A DNA stretch of 64,000 nt from Cuneatibacter caecimuris (GTDB taxonomy: Bacteria; Bacillota; Clostridia; Lachnospirales; Lachnospiraceae): positions 794,828 to 858,827 of the forward strand of contig NZ_SGXF01000001.1 of the NCBI RefSeq assembly GCF_004216775.1, read 5' to 3'. The notes beneath the pieces are model-generated. The model worked only from the letters and a program-made list of their open reading frames with translations, did no database searches and was not told the DNA's origin. Position numbers and translations under genes: made by a program. Positions 45,033-52,672 of the stretch are shown here, piece after piece (the first letter of the stretch is position 1; each line of letters opens with the position of its first letter).

Positions 45033-45100
45033 GCGTCTCCCAGAACGCCTTCGCATAATGAAGAGTTTTCACCTCTTACGCAAAAGCATTCCGGAGACGC
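45033..45100 (-). promoter_or_regulatory. Long leader stem-loop upstream of pyrG
   Basis: GCGTCTCC (45033-45040) pairs with GGAGACGC (45093-45100), continued inward by GAATGC/GCGTTC and a third helix around GCGTAAGAG/CTCTT, about 25-30 pairs in all. On the minus strand it is followed by TATTTTATTG, a weak terminator tail. Confidence 0.65.
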
Positions 45101-45126
45101 CGTTGTCCCGATATTAGTACTAAAAA

Positions 45127-45155
45127 ATATTAGCATACATCCCAAACTGTGTCAA
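45127..45155 (-). promoter_or_regulatory. Promoter of pyrG-purF
   Basis: Minus-strand TTGACA (45150-45155) and TAATAT (45127-45132), spacing 17 bp. Confidence 0.8.
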
Positions 45156-45225
45156 TTACTTTATCCGCCGCTCAGGCCCGGCAGGCAGGCGGCAGATACT
45201 TACTGAACCCCTCAGATCAAAGCGG

Positions 45226-45888
45226 TCATTTTACCTGTTGAAAATTCTCCCTGGCTGCCAAATCTGCTTTAAACTGTTCGAAATATGCAATATACTCCTC
45301 CTGAATATCAAAGTCCTGCCCTTCCGCCTCATGGCTGCGGAAATAATCAGCTTCCAGGGCATGATTCAATTTCATGATTGGCAGGCTGACGTGAAGGAGA
45401 TATTTCTGATAGTCCCAAAAAGCCGCCTCCGACGGAAACGCGGCTATCATCTCCAGGATTGTGTCCTGATTGGAAGCAGTTTCCACATCCTCCTTCAATT
45501 CTGCAAGCTTTTCCTGGATTTCCTGCTCTGTAACCGTATAACCCCGAGAAACCGCTTCTTCATATAAAGCCATACGTTGCTGTGTATCCTTCGCCGCCGC
45601 CGAATCCGCTTCAGCTTCTCCCAACCCGGCTAACAGGTAAAACTTTTTGACCAGCTCATAATCCTGAGCTGTTACCTTTGCCCGGTTTCCTGTGAAATAA
45701 ATGTCTGCGGTACCCAATACCTGCGGCCGGTTCATATCGTCATACAAAATGCTTCCCCAGGCATAATAATCAAAACCTCTTGGATTGCCGGTATCTCCTG
45801 TTGTGTTTTCAGCTTCTATATGTTTGCTGAACAGGATTAATCCAAGTGTTCCCAGCAATAATGCAAAAATAAGCCCTGCTCTCTTCAT
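45226..45888 (-). CDS. Exported SurA-N-like protein, unknown function
   Basis: 220 residues with an N-terminal signal/anchor MKRAGLIFALLLGTLGLILFSKHIEA. The body is helical (MALYEEAVSRGYTVTEQEIQEKLAELKEDVETASNQDTILEMIA, PSEAAFWDYQKYLLHVSLPIMKLNHAL), which resembles the N-terminal chaperone domain of SurA/PrsA-like foldases; no peptidyl-prolyl isomerase domain follows. A clean promoter lies upstream. Role may be extracytoplasmic chaperone-like. Confidence 0.65.
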   Translation of the reverse strand: MKRAGLIFALLLGTLGLILFSKHIEAENTTGDTGNPRGFDYYAWGSILYDDMNRPQVLGTADIYFTGNRAKVTAQDYELVKKFYLLAGLGEAEADSAAAKDTQQRMALYEEAVSRGYTVTEQEIQEKLAELKEDVETASNQDTILEMIAAFPSEAAFWDYQKYLLHVSLPIMKLNHALEADYFRSHEAEGQDFDIQEEYIAYFEQFKADLAARENFQQVK

Positions 45889-45972
45889 ACGCCCTCCTAA
45901 TCACTGGCAGCCAGCCTAATAACCGGTCTGACAACAACTGAACATTGAAATCTTTCCCTGTTTACTACTTCC

Positions 45973-46001
45973 ATTATAAATGGCACAAGCCTTTTTGTCA
46001 A
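45973..46001 (-). promoter_or_regulatory. Promoter of the SurA-N-like gene
   Basis: Minus-strand TTGACA (45996-46001), 17 bp, TATAAT (45973-45978): a consensus match. The leader to the ATG is about 80 bp. Confidence 0.85.
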
Positions 46002-46067
46002 AAATAATGAACGCCCCCTCTTCTACCCCGTATTTCCTCATTCACGCGGAACCTGCACACTTTGGCA

Positions 46068-46156
46068 GCGCCGCTTTGCGGCCATCTGCCTTCGTGGTGC
46101 GTAATCTCCCCGGAGAGTTTTGTTGCATAGGGAACGCAGTTTCCTATGCAATAAAA
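46068..46156 (+). repeat. Dispersed structured repeat, copy 3
   Basis: GCCGC-TTT-GCGGC (46070-46082), GGTGCGTAATC, CCCCGGAGAGTTTTG, then the 13-bp hairpin TTGCATAGGGAAC-GCA-GTTTCCTATGCAA. First hairpin of copies 1 and 4 is absent. Confidence 0.75.
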
Positions 46157-46185
46157 AAAAGAACCGCTGCATATACAACGGTCCT
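46152..46185 (-). terminator. Terminator of tRNA-Arg
   Basis: Minus-strand AGGACCGTTG/CAGCGGTTCT stem with a short loop, then eight Ts. Confidence 0.9.
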
Positions 46186-46218
46186 TTACCCAAACGCCGG
46201 AATCCTTCCGGCCTGTCG

Positions 46219-46290
46219 TGCACCTGAGAGGAGTCGAACCCCCGCACACGGATCCGGATTCCGATGCTCTATCCACTGAGCTACAGGTGC
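46219..46290 (-). tRNA. tRNA-Arg (anticodon CCG)
   Basis: 72 nt: acceptor GCACCTG/CAGGTGC, D-arm GCTC/GAGC, anticodon loop A-T-CCG-G-A closed by CGGA/TCCG, T-arm GGGGG-TTCGACT-CCTCT with two G-U pairs, discriminator A. CCA is not encoded (ACG follows). The outermost anticodon-stem pair is T-T, a mild defect. Reads CGG codons. Own promoter and terminator. Confidence 0.95.
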
Positions 46291-46299
46291 GCATGGAGT

Positions 46300-46328
46300 A
46301 TCATACAACATTTTGCCAGATAATGCAA
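46300..46328 (-). promoter_or_regulatory. Promoter of tRNA-Arg
   Basis: Minus-strand TTGCAT (46323-46328) and TATGAT (46300-46305), 17-bp spacing. Confidence 0.75.
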
Positions 46329-46348
46329 GCCTTTTTTTATATTTCATG

Positions 46349-46377
46349 TTGCTTTTTCCCCACCGGTCTGATAGAAT
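46349..46377 (+). promoter_or_regulatory. Promoter of the gene at 46407
   Basis: TTGCTT (46349-46354) and TAGAAT (46372-46377), 17-bp spacing; the ATG at 46407 follows after 29 bp with AAAGGACGG in between. Confidence 0.6.
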
Positions 46378-46406
46378 GGGATGGAACAGACAGAAAGGAC
46401 GGCATT

Positions 46407-47273
46407 ATGACAGAACAGAAGAAAAATGAGCCGAAAGGCTTCTGGAAACTATATGGAAAATATATCGCAATTATTGCGGCTGCGCTTATATTAATTATTG
46501 TGATCATTATTATTGCCAGCAGCGTGGGAAAACGCCCCGCTGAGCCCGAAACAGGAAATGTCATCACCATGGCTCCCAGTACCACCGCCGCTGAAAACGC
46601 TGCGGGCAGCCTGATGAGCCTGAAGCTGGACGCATATCCTGAAGTGAATGCTCTTGTAAAAAAATATTTTGACGCCAAGAAGAACTGCGACGCGGATCAG
46701 CTGAATAAGATTGTGGATTATCAGACGGATAAGACCAAAGAGGAGCTGGAACTGGAGAATCAGTTTGTGGAAGGCTATCAGGATATCAAATGCTACACTG
46801 CTTCCGGTATGGAAAATGGCAGCTACGTGGTGTATGTATATTACAAGATTAAATTTACTTCCATCCCCACCACCGCCCCTTCTCTGATCCGGCTGTACGT
46901 ATGCACCAATACAGACCAGTCCCTGTATATTTACGGAAAGAATCCCAGCGGAGAGCTCAAGTCTTTTATTGATGAGATGGATACCAGCGAAGATGTGCGC
47001 ATACTGATTGCCACCGTTAATAAAGAGTTAAAAGAGGCCTGCGCCCAGGACGAAGCCCTGGCCAAGCTCCAGGAAATGCTCAAAGAAGGAACCAATCCCT
47101 CCGCCACAGCGGAAAGCTTTGAACCGTCTTCCGGTGAGAGCCAGACAGCCGGTACCGTTTCCTCTTCCAGCAAAGCATCTGAATCCTCCGGAGCTGAATC
47201 CTCTACTGCAGGAACTACTGCATCCGCAAGTTCCTCTGCCGCGGAATCCCCGGCCACAACAAAAGCGCAGTAA
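46407..47273 (+). CDS. Single-pass membrane protein with serine/alanine-rich tail, unknown function
   Basis: 288 residues from ATG 46407. Short cytoplasmic end (MTEQKKNEPKGFWKLYGKY), one helix (IAIIAAALILIIVIIIIASSVG, about 20-41), an extracellular domain of about 170 residues (YPEVNALVKKYFDAKKNCDADQLNKIVDY; YVVYVYYKIKFTSIPTTAPS) with an NTF2/DUF-like alternation, and a low-complexity Ser/Ala/Thr/Glu tail. Common type in Lachnospiraceae; no function known. Confidence 0.75.
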   Translation: MTEQKKNEPKGFWKLYGKYIAIIAAALILIIVIIIIASSVGKRPAEPETGNVITMAPSTTAAENAAGSLMSLKLDAYPEVNALVKKYFDAKKNCDADQLNKIVDYQTDKTKEELELENQFVEGYQDIKCYTASGMENGSYVVYVYYKIKFTSIPTTAPSLIRLYVCTNTDQSLYIYGKNPSGELKSFIDEMDTSEDVRILIATVNKELKEACAQDEALAKLQEMLKEGTNPSATAESFEPSSGESQTAGTVSSSSKASESSGAESSTAGTTASASSSAAESPATTKAQ

Positions 47274-47292
47274 AAAAATAAATTATAATCTG

Positions 47293-47326
47293 AAAAAGGA
47301 AGAGCCCCGTATGCCCTTCCTTTTTT
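47293..47326. terminator. Bidirectional terminator
   Basis: AAAAGGAAG/CTTCCTTTT stem between convergent genes, with T-runs usable on both strands (TTTTTT on plus, TTTTTCAG on minus); its edge overlaps the stop of the XRE gene. Confidence 0.8.
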
Positions 47327-47648
47327 ATCTGCTGATCCATTCCATAAATATCCTGACTTTTTTCAAGTCCTCCTCCCCCATCTCCCTGATCCTCCCGATC
47401 ACCAGACCTTTCAGGTCTTCCCCATCCTGCATCGGGGCAAAAAAATCCATTGGGGTAATATTAAAATAACCGCATATATTAAAAAATTCTCTTACCGATG
47501 GAAGAGACGCGCCGCTGGTAATCCCCCTGATATAGGAACCGCTCTTTCCAAGATCCAGGCTCATTCTGTGCTCTGAGACATCCTTCGCCAGGCGGAGCTC
47601 TGTTATCCTGGTCCGCAGGTATTGCTCATAGTGATTTGTATTATCCAT
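47325..47648 (-). CDS. XRE-family HTH transcriptional regulator
   Basis: 107 residues. HTH region LRLAKDVSEHRMSLDLGKSGSYIRGITSGASLPSVREFFNICGYFNITPMDFFAP is the Cro/C1-type helix-turn-helix common in Firmicutes. The C-terminal helical part (DLKGLVIGRIREMGEEDLKKVRIFMEW) likely dimerises. AGGAGAGG precedes the ATG. Divergent from the EAL gene, which is a possible target. Confidence 0.88.
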   Translation of the reverse strand: MDNTNHYEQYLRTRITELRLAKDVSEHRMSLDLGKSGSYIRGITSGASLPSVREFFNICGYFNITPMDFFAPMQDGEDLKGLVIGRIREMGEEDLKKVRIFMEWISR

Positions 47649-47719
47649 AGTACCTCTCCTTCTGATACTATTTTAACCGGAACAAAAGGCGGTGTTGGTT
47701 TTTATACTTTCAATTTTCC

Positions 47720-47748
47720 TGGACTTTTCATTATATTGGTAGTATAAT
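47720..47748 (+). promoter_or_regulatory. Promoter of the EAL gene
   Basis: TGGACT (47720-47725), 17 bp, TATAAT (47743-47748). Transcription would start at about 47755, which excludes the ATG at 47757 and supports the start at 47796. Confidence 0.7.
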
Positions 47749-47795
47749 CATTTATCATGGAGAAAATACAAGTTTGTATAGAAAGGAGCGTTGAG

Positions 47796-49109
47796 ATGCA
47801 GCATTATGGGCCCTTCGTAGAAAATGCAGAGAGAATCCTCCTGTCTTCAGAGCAGAAATTCCGGCACTATATCCTTTGTCTGGACATCACTGATTTCAGA
47901 TCCTTTAATCACTTTTACGGATTTGAAGCCGGCAGTAATTTCCTGCTGGAAATACAGGAATATCTGGAAAATCTGTCCCAGATACTGCTGGTACGGCGCT
48001 TTTATTCTGATTGTTTTCTCTGTCTTGCCTCCTCTCCCGCCGGATTGGGCGACAAGGAACTGCTGGCTGAATGCCGAAAATATTTTTCAGCTTTCCTTAC
48101 TTCCAGGCAGGAGGCATATCCTGCCTGTACGCTGAAAATTGCCTGCGGAGTTTGTACCGTGGAGAAAAAAAGCCCACGCAGCAGCATCAGCAGCTCTTTG
48201 GCAGACGCGATTGACGGAGCCAATGCAGCGCGAAAAGAGTCAAAAAAAAGGGGTTCCCATTCCCCAGTCCTGTTTGACCAGGACATGTCTGTCCGTCTGT
48301 CCGCTCAGTACGCCCAGGAACACGCCAATGCTCTTGCTCTGCATGAAAACCGTTTTTGTTTTTACTTACAGCCTAAAGTGAGTCTAACCACAGGAAAAAT
48401 AGTAGGGGCGGAAGCCCTGGCCCGGCAAAAGAGCCCGGACGGCAAAATCATACCTCCTGACATTTTTCTTCCTCTGATGGAAGCAAACGGTTCTGTAGTG
48501 GAGCTGGACAGAATGATCTGCGCGCAGGTATGCGCATTCCTGTCGCAGCGGCTGAAAAATCATCTTCCGGCAGTCCCCACTTCCGTGAACTTATCCCGGA
48601 TTCACATACAGAACCCTTCCTCCGCAGACCGGTTTCACGGGATTGCGGAGCATTACGGCATCCCTCCAAGGCTGCTGGAATTTGAACTCACTGAAACCAT
48701 TCTGCTCCAGGAATTCTCCGGCGCCAAACAGCTGATCGACCGGCTCCGCGCTTTGGGGCACCCTGTCTCTATAGATGATTTCGGTTCCGGCTATGCCGGA
48801 ATGAATATATGGCAGGAACTGACTTTTGATATTTTAAAGCTGGACAAAAACTTCCTCTCCCAGGACCCGGAACGCAGTTTGCGGAACGAAATTCTGATTC
48901 CCCATCTGATTCAAATCGGCAGGCGCCTGCATACCAGGATTCTCTGTGAGGGCGTGGAAGATCTTTCCCAGTGCCTGTACCTGAAAAAGCTGGGCTGTTT
49001 CCTGGCGCAGGGTTACTATTTTTCTCCTCCCGTCCCTCCGGATATTTTTTACACATATTATGAAAATCACAGCAAGTTAATACCCTGCGGCGCTTATCCG
49101 AAGGACTGA
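47796..49109 (+). CDS. Cyclic-di-GMP phosphodiesterase (degenerate GGDEF plus EAL)
   Basis: 437 residues from the ATG at 47796 behind AAGGAGCG. N-terminal GGDEF fold (about 1-150) has RRFYSDCF where GGDEF should be, so it cannot cyclise GTP. The EAL domain (about 170-437) has the catalytic set: EAL in VGAEALARQ, Asn in SVNLS, Glu in FELTE, the pair in IDDFGSGYA, Lys in LKLDKNFL, Glu in CEGVED and Gln in AQGYYFSPP. No membrane helices; cytosolic. Expected to hydrolyse c-di-GMP to pGpG. Confidence 0.92.
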   Translation: MQHYGPFVENAERILLSSEQKFRHYILCLDITDFRSFNHFYGFEAGSNFLLEIQEYLENLSQILLVRRFYSDCFLCLASSPAGLGDKELLAECRKYFSAFLTSRQEAYPACTLKIACGVCTVEKKSPRSSISSSLADAIDGANAARKESKKRGSHSPVLFDQDMSVRLSAQYAQEHANALALHENRFCFYLQPKVSLTTGKIVGAEALARQKSPDGKIIPPDIFLPLMEANGSVVELDRMICAQVCAFLSQRLKNHLPAVPTSVNLSRIHIQNPSSADRFHGIAEHYGIPPRLLEFELTETILLQEFSGAKQLIDRLRALGHPVSIDDFGSGYAGMNIWQELTFDILKLDKNFLSQDPERSLRNEILIPHLIQIGRRLHTRILCEGVEDLSQCLYLKKLGCFLAQGYYFSPPVPPDIFYTYYENHSKLIPCGAYPKD

Positions 49110-49124
49110 AACTCCAGGTTGTTC

Positions 49125-49607
49125 TCAGTCCTCCGGATAAGTCATCCGGCTGTCGTCTATCCCATCCAGAACTTCATCCAGATATCTGGCAGCCAGATAC
49201 CGCGCCATCGGAAGATTCATATCCAGATAATTCCCGCAGTCCCTGGGGGACGCGCCCGGCACTTCTCCTGAAAAATCACGGATGAACGTGAACATCCTGA
49301 CCAGGAGCGGCTGGATCTCCCTGGGGCTCCGTTCTCCGGCCAGCAGCAGATAAAAACCTGTACGGCAGCCCATTGGCCCGAAATATATCACCTGGTCTCC
49401 AAATTCCGCATCATTGCGCAGAAACGTAGCGCCCAAATGTTCTATGGCGTGCACTTCTGCGGTATTCATCACCGGCTCCGCGTTTGGCCGGGTCATCCTC
49501 AGATCATAAGTGGTGATCGCCTGATCCCCCACCCTGTCCTGCCGTGAAACATAGACTCCGGGCAGAAGTTTCAGGTGGTCTATTGTAAAGCTCGCTATTT
49601 TTTCCAT
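49125..49607 (-). CDS. luxS: S-ribosylhomocysteine lyase LuxS
   Basis: 160 residues with the iron/zinc motif HAIEH (His53, His57), catalytic Cys81 in GPMGCRTGF and the third metal ligand in RDCGNYLDMN. It cleaves S-ribosylhomocysteine to homocysteine and DPD (AI-2 precursor), recycling the methyl cycle. Starts 9 bp after the transglutaminase-like lipoprotein gene, so may be read from it. Convergent with the EAL gene. Confidence 0.97.
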   Translation of the reverse strand: MEKIASFTIDHLKLLPGVYVSRQDRVGDQAITTYDLRMTRPNAEPVMNTAEVHAIEHLGATFLRNDAEFGDQVIYFGPMGCRTGFYLLLAGERSPREIQPLLVRMFTFIRDFSGEVPGASPRDCGNYLDMNLPMARYLAARYLDEVLDGIDDSRMTYPED

Positions 49608-49616
49608 AATCTCCTC

Positions 49617-50552
49617 CTACTGCAAGGTAATTGTAACTGTATAAATATATCCGCCAAAACTCCAGTTCATAGCATAGCTGCCGCAGTAATCCCAGATAAA
49701 GGTTTCCACCAGAGCCTGGTCCGGCTGGAAATCCCGGCAGTACAGCGTGATTTCCCGTTTTCCTTCCTCCAGCAGGGATTGCGCCTTTGACACAAACAGA
49801 GTTTCATCCGTTGCCAGCAGTCCTGTTCTCAAATAATAATTATAAGTTTCCGCAGTTGCCGCCGGGGCCTCAAAATCCCTGTGGGTGCGGCTGATTGCTT
49901 CTGTGGTGATATTAAAATATTCATAGCTGACCCATTCCCCCTCTGTGTCGTCCCAGGTCACGTCTACGTGATACCATTCTCCGTCCAGCTGAACCATATT
50001 CCAGGCATGAGGCTGAGCGCTCTCGCCGTTTTGCGCCGTACCTGTGACAATCCGGTTGGTTATACCCAGACTGTCCATGCACATGGCGAAAGCATACGCA
50101 TAGGCGTCGCACACGCCAGTCCCCAGCACCAGCGCCCCATACGCCGTATGGGATACATCCGGCAAATTCTCCCGGCTGTCATATTTGATCCTCCGGATCA
50201 GCTCGTCATGAACAGCTTTTTCCTGTTCATACTGGCTTGACCCAGGCTGTACCACAGACTGCACCAACTCCGCAGCAGCCTGGCGCGCCAGCCGTTCCTG
50301 CCCGGCTCTCCCCGGCAGGGATTCCTGGCCGGGAACAGGCTGTCCTTCCGCTGCATCTGGCGTATCCGTATGGTCATGGCTTCCGTTTCCGCCTGACTCC
50401 GCATCCGGATAAGTGGCGTATTCCGGCGCCAGCTCTGCCCACATCCAGGACAGGCCGTATCCAAACCGCTCCCCCAGGCTGCCCGCCGAACAGCCGCAAA
50501 GCGCCAGACTGCAGAGGCAGCAGGCTAATATCAATCTCCAGCGTCTCTTCAT
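49617..50552 (-). CDS. Lipoprotein with transglutaminase-like domain
   Basis: 311 residues. MKRRWRLILACCLCSLALCGC has a lipobox ending at Cys (LALC or LCGC), so it is anchored outside. After an acidic Gly/Asp linker comes the transglutaminase-like core with Cys in LGTGVCDAYAYAFAMC, His in QPHAWNMVQLDGEWYHVDVTW and Asp in that same strand. This triad is conserved in bacterial Tgase-like peptidases. Substrate unknown; likely peptide bond cleavage or cell-wall remodelling. Confidence 0.88.
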   Translation of the reverse strand: MKRRWRLILACCLCSLALCGCSAGSLGERFGYGLSWMWAELAPEYATYPDAESGGNGSHDHTDTPDAAEGQPVPGQESLPGRAGQERLARQAAAELVQSVVQPGSSQYEQEKAVHDELIRRIKYDSRENLPDVSHTAYGALVLGTGVCDAYAYAFAMCMDSLGITNRIVTGTAQNGESAQPHAWNMVQLDGEWYHVDVTWDDTEGEWVSYEYFNITTEAISRTHRDFEAPAATAETYNYYLRTGLLATDETLFVSKAQSLLEEGKREITLYCRDFQPDQALVETFIWDYCGSYAMNWSFGGYIYTVTITLQ

Positions 50553-50568
50553 TCACTCTCCTGTAGGC

Positions 50569-50611
50569 AAAAAACCGCCGCAAAATACGCAGGGCATTTT
50601 ACAGCGGTTTT
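50569..50611 (-). terminator. Terminator of the SDR gene
   Basis: Minus-strand AAACCGCTGTAAAATG/TATTTTGCGGCGGTTT stem followed by six Ts, 53 bp after the SDR stop. Confidence 0.8.
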
Positions 50612-50663
50612 TGCCGGCGGCCTGTCCGCCATGAAACTGTCAGGTTTAATAATTGCTGCTATC

Positions 50664-51461
50664 TCACGGCTGTTTTCCGATATATGCCAGAATACCGCCG
50701 TCAACATACAGAATGTGCCCATTCACAAAGTTAGAAGCATCGGAAGCCAGGAACACTGCCGGTCCCTGCAGATCCTCAGCCTCACCCCAGCGGGCCGCAG
50801 GCGTCTTTGCAATGATGAACTGGTCAAAAGGATGCCTGGAACCGTCAGGCTGCACTTCACGCAGCGGAGCTGTCTGAGGCGTAGCGATGTAACCGGGCCC
50901 GATGCCGTTACACTGAATATTATATTCCCCATATTCGGAAGCAATATTCTTGGTCAGCATCTTCAGGCCGCCCTTTGCAGCCGCGTAGGCGGATACGGTC
51001 TCGCGTCCCAGCTCAGACATCATGGAACAGATGTTGATGATCTTGCCGTGGCCTTTCTGAATCATGCCCGGAATCACTGCCTTGGATACGATAAACGGCC
51101 CGTTCAGATCGATGTCGATTACCTGTCTGAACTGCTCTGCTGTCATATCGCACATAGGAATACGCTTGATGATCCCTGCATTATTTACCAGGATATCGAT
51201 CACGCCGACTTCTTCTTCCACCTGCTTTACAAATGCCTGTACCTGTTCTTCATTTGTCACGTCACAAACATAGCCGTGTGCATCAATTCCTGCTTCTTTA
51301 TAAGAAGCCATGCCCTTATCTACCAGTTCCTGTTTGATGTCATTAAAAACAATGGTCGCGCCGGCCGCCGCGTATGCGCTGGCGATTGCGAACCCGATTC
51401 CATAGGATGCGCCTGTTACCAGAGCGACTTTCCCTTCCAGAGAAAAACTCTTCATGTCCAT
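50664..51461 (-). CDS. SDR family oxidoreductase, gluconate 5-dehydrogenase-like
   Basis: 265 residues with NAD(P) site TGASYGIGFA, ILVNNAGI and active-site Ser/Tyr/Lys in ICSMMSELGRETVSAYAAAKGG. Closest group: gluconate 5-dehydrogenase/2-deoxy-gluconate dehydrogenase, which reduce 5-keto-gluconate or related keto-deoxy acids. Strong AAGGAGG ahead of the ATG. Divergent from an FAH hydrolase with a shared control region holding a palindromic operator. Substrate is inference. Confidence 0.88.
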   Translation of the reverse strand: MDMKSFSLEGKVALVTGASYGIGFAIASAYAAAGATIVFNDIKQELVDKGMASYKEAGIDAHGYVCDVTNEEQVQAFVKQVEEEVGVIDILVNNAGIIKRIPMCDMTAEQFRQVIDIDLNGPFIVSKAVIPGMIQKGHGKIINICSMMSELGRETVSAYAAAKGGLKMLTKNIASEYGEYNIQCNGIGPGYIATPQTAPLREVQPDGSRHPFDQFIIAKTPAARWGEAEDLQGPAVFLASDASNFVNGHILYVDGGILAYIGKQP

Positions 51462-51489
51462 TGGAAAAACCTCCTTCTATGCTCTTTTA

Positions 51490-51525
51490 TGGTATTATCT
51501 GTCATACCACCATATCCACATTATA
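51490..51525 (-). promoter_or_regulatory. Promoter and palindromic operator of the SDR gene
   Basis: Extended -10 TGATATAAT (minus strand; TATAAT at 51520-51525) without a good -35. The palindrome TGGTAT-N8-ATACCA (51490-51509) lies at the start of the transcript, a layout typical of GntR-family repression. No regulator gene is in view. Confidence 0.6.
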
Positions 51526-51583
51526 TCACAAAATTAGCATATATGCATCCACAAATTCTTATTTTTTACAACCGGGCCTCTGC

Positions 51584-51612
51584 TTGTCATCGCCGGCTGT
51601 TTGTGCTATATT
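51584..51612 (+). promoter_or_regulatory. Promoter of the FAH gene
   Basis: TTGTCA (51584-51589), 17 bp, TATATT (51607-51612). Transcription then runs through repeat copy 4. Confidence 0.65.
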
Positions 51613-51620
51613 AGAATAAG

Positions 51621-51748
51621 GAGTCCGGCCAGCCGGACTCTCGCGCCGAAGCGCGGCCGCTTTAGCGGCCATATTTCTTTAGCGCGTAGTGCGCATCCCC
51701 CGGAGGGTTTTGTTGCATAGGGAACGCAGTTTCCAATGCAATAAAAAA
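51621..51748 (+). repeat. Dispersed structured repeat, copy 4 (most complete)
   Basis: Four hairpins in order: GAGTCCGGC/GCCGGACTC (51621-51640), a GCGC/GCGC stem, GGCCGC-TTTA-GCGGCC (51655-51670), then AGCGCG/TGCGC, followed by CCCCCGGAGGGTTTTG and the TTGCATAGGGAAC/GTTTCCAATGCAA hairpin ending near 51742. The element ends 35 bp ahead of the FAH ATG, inside the 5' UTR. Confidence 0.85.
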
Positions 51749-51777
51749 GAATCCACCGGAGGGTTAAGGAGGAACAT

Positions 51778-52659
51778 ATGCGACTGATCACATTTATCCA
51801 TGATAATAAAGAACAGCCCGGCGTGCTGAGCTGCTGCGGAAAGATTGTTTATCCCGCTGCCGCTTTCGGACTGCCCTATCCTACAATGAATCAGCTTATT
51901 GAAGCTATTACGCCGGAAGAACGCCGCGCCCTGGAACAGGCAGAAACCTCCGGCGTTCCGGGAATCCCCTTTGAAGAGGTCTCTCTGGAAGCGCCCATCC
52001 CCATACCCCGTCAGGACGTGATCTGCCTGGGCATCAATTACATGGCCCACGCGGAAGAATCCGCCCGTTTTAAAAGCGAGGCCTTTGGAGGAGAGCGCCC
52101 TTATGCTGTATACTTCTCCAAACGGGTAAACCGCGCGGTGGCTCCCGGGGGTTATATTGAAAGCCATCCGGGCCTGGTGGGCCAGCTGGACTACGAGGCG
52201 GAGCTGGCTGTTGTCATCGGCAAAGCCTGCAGAAATATAAAGCCTGAAGAAGCCCGGGAATATGTTTTCGGTTATACAGTGCTCAATGACGTCAGCGCCA
52301 GAGAGATCCAGACCCGCCATAATCAGTGGTATTTCGGTAAAAGCCTGGACGGGTTCACCCCCATGGGGCCCTGCATCCTCACCGCCGATGAGGTTCCCTA
52401 TCCGCCAAAGCTGCAGGTACAGTCCTATGTCAACGGAGAGCTTCGCCAGGACGGCAACTCCAGCCTGCTGATTTTCGGGCTGGACCATATCATCAGCGAG
52501 CTTTCTGCCGGGATGACCCTGCTTCCCGGTACCATCATATCCACAGGCACTCCCGCAGGAGCAGGCATGGGCTTTACCCCTCCCCGTTTTCTTACTTCCG
52601 GAGATGTGGTGGAATGCCGCGTGGAACAGGTCGGTTCGATCATCAATACTGTACGCTGA
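51778..52659 (+). CDS. Fumarylacetoacetate hydrolase (FAH) family protein
   Basis: 293 residues with family motifs DVICLGINYMAHAEE, VGQLDYEAELAVVIGKACRN, GYTVLNDVSAREIQ, WYFGKSLDGFTPMGPCI and TPAGAGMG (Glu/Asp metal ligands). FAH members hydrolyse acylpyruvates or decarboxylate oxalacetate. With the divergent SDR a hexuronate/aldonate pathway is possible (oxidation of a keto-deoxy acid then cleavage of a diketo-deoxy acid). Ribosome site AAGGAGG. A GNAT gene follows 13 bp later. Confidence 0.9.
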   Translation: MRLITFIHDNKEQPGVLSCCGKIVYPAAAFGLPYPTMNQLIEAITPEERRALEQAETSGVPGIPFEEVSLEAPIPIPRQDVICLGINYMAHAEESARFKSEAFGGERPYAVYFSKRVNRAVAPGGYIESHPGLVGQLDYEAELAVVIGKACRNIKPEEAREYVFGYTVLNDVSAREIQTRHNQWYFGKSLDGFTPMGPCILTADEVPYPPKLQVQSYVNGELRQDGNSSLLIFGLDHIISELSAGMTLLPGTIISTGTPAGAGMGFTPPRFLTSGDVVECRVEQVGSIINTVR

Positions 52660-52672
52660 ACGGGGGAATATT

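Larger units (their letters stand above)
44909..45225. other. pyrG leader region
   Basis: 317 bp. Promoter at 45127-45155; about 210 nt of leader with a long stem-loop (45033-45100) followed by TATTTTATTG, and a separate 14-bp palindrome (44998-45030). AGGAGGAT lies just before the pyrG ATG. CTP-dependent attenuation is known for pyrG of other Firmicutes; whether this leader works that way is open. Confidence 0.6.
45889..46218. other. Intergenic: promoter, repeat copy 3, tRNA terminator
   Basis: 330 bp. Promoter of the SurA-N-like gene (45973-46001), repeat copy 3 (46068-46156), and the tRNA-Arg terminator (46152-46185). No coding sequence seen. Confidence 0.75.

Noticed and set aside
46218-46406. 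Upstream extension of the membrane-protein ORF at 46407
   Set aside because: It would translate through the tRNA-Arg gene and the promoter; the start at 46407 has a ribosome site.
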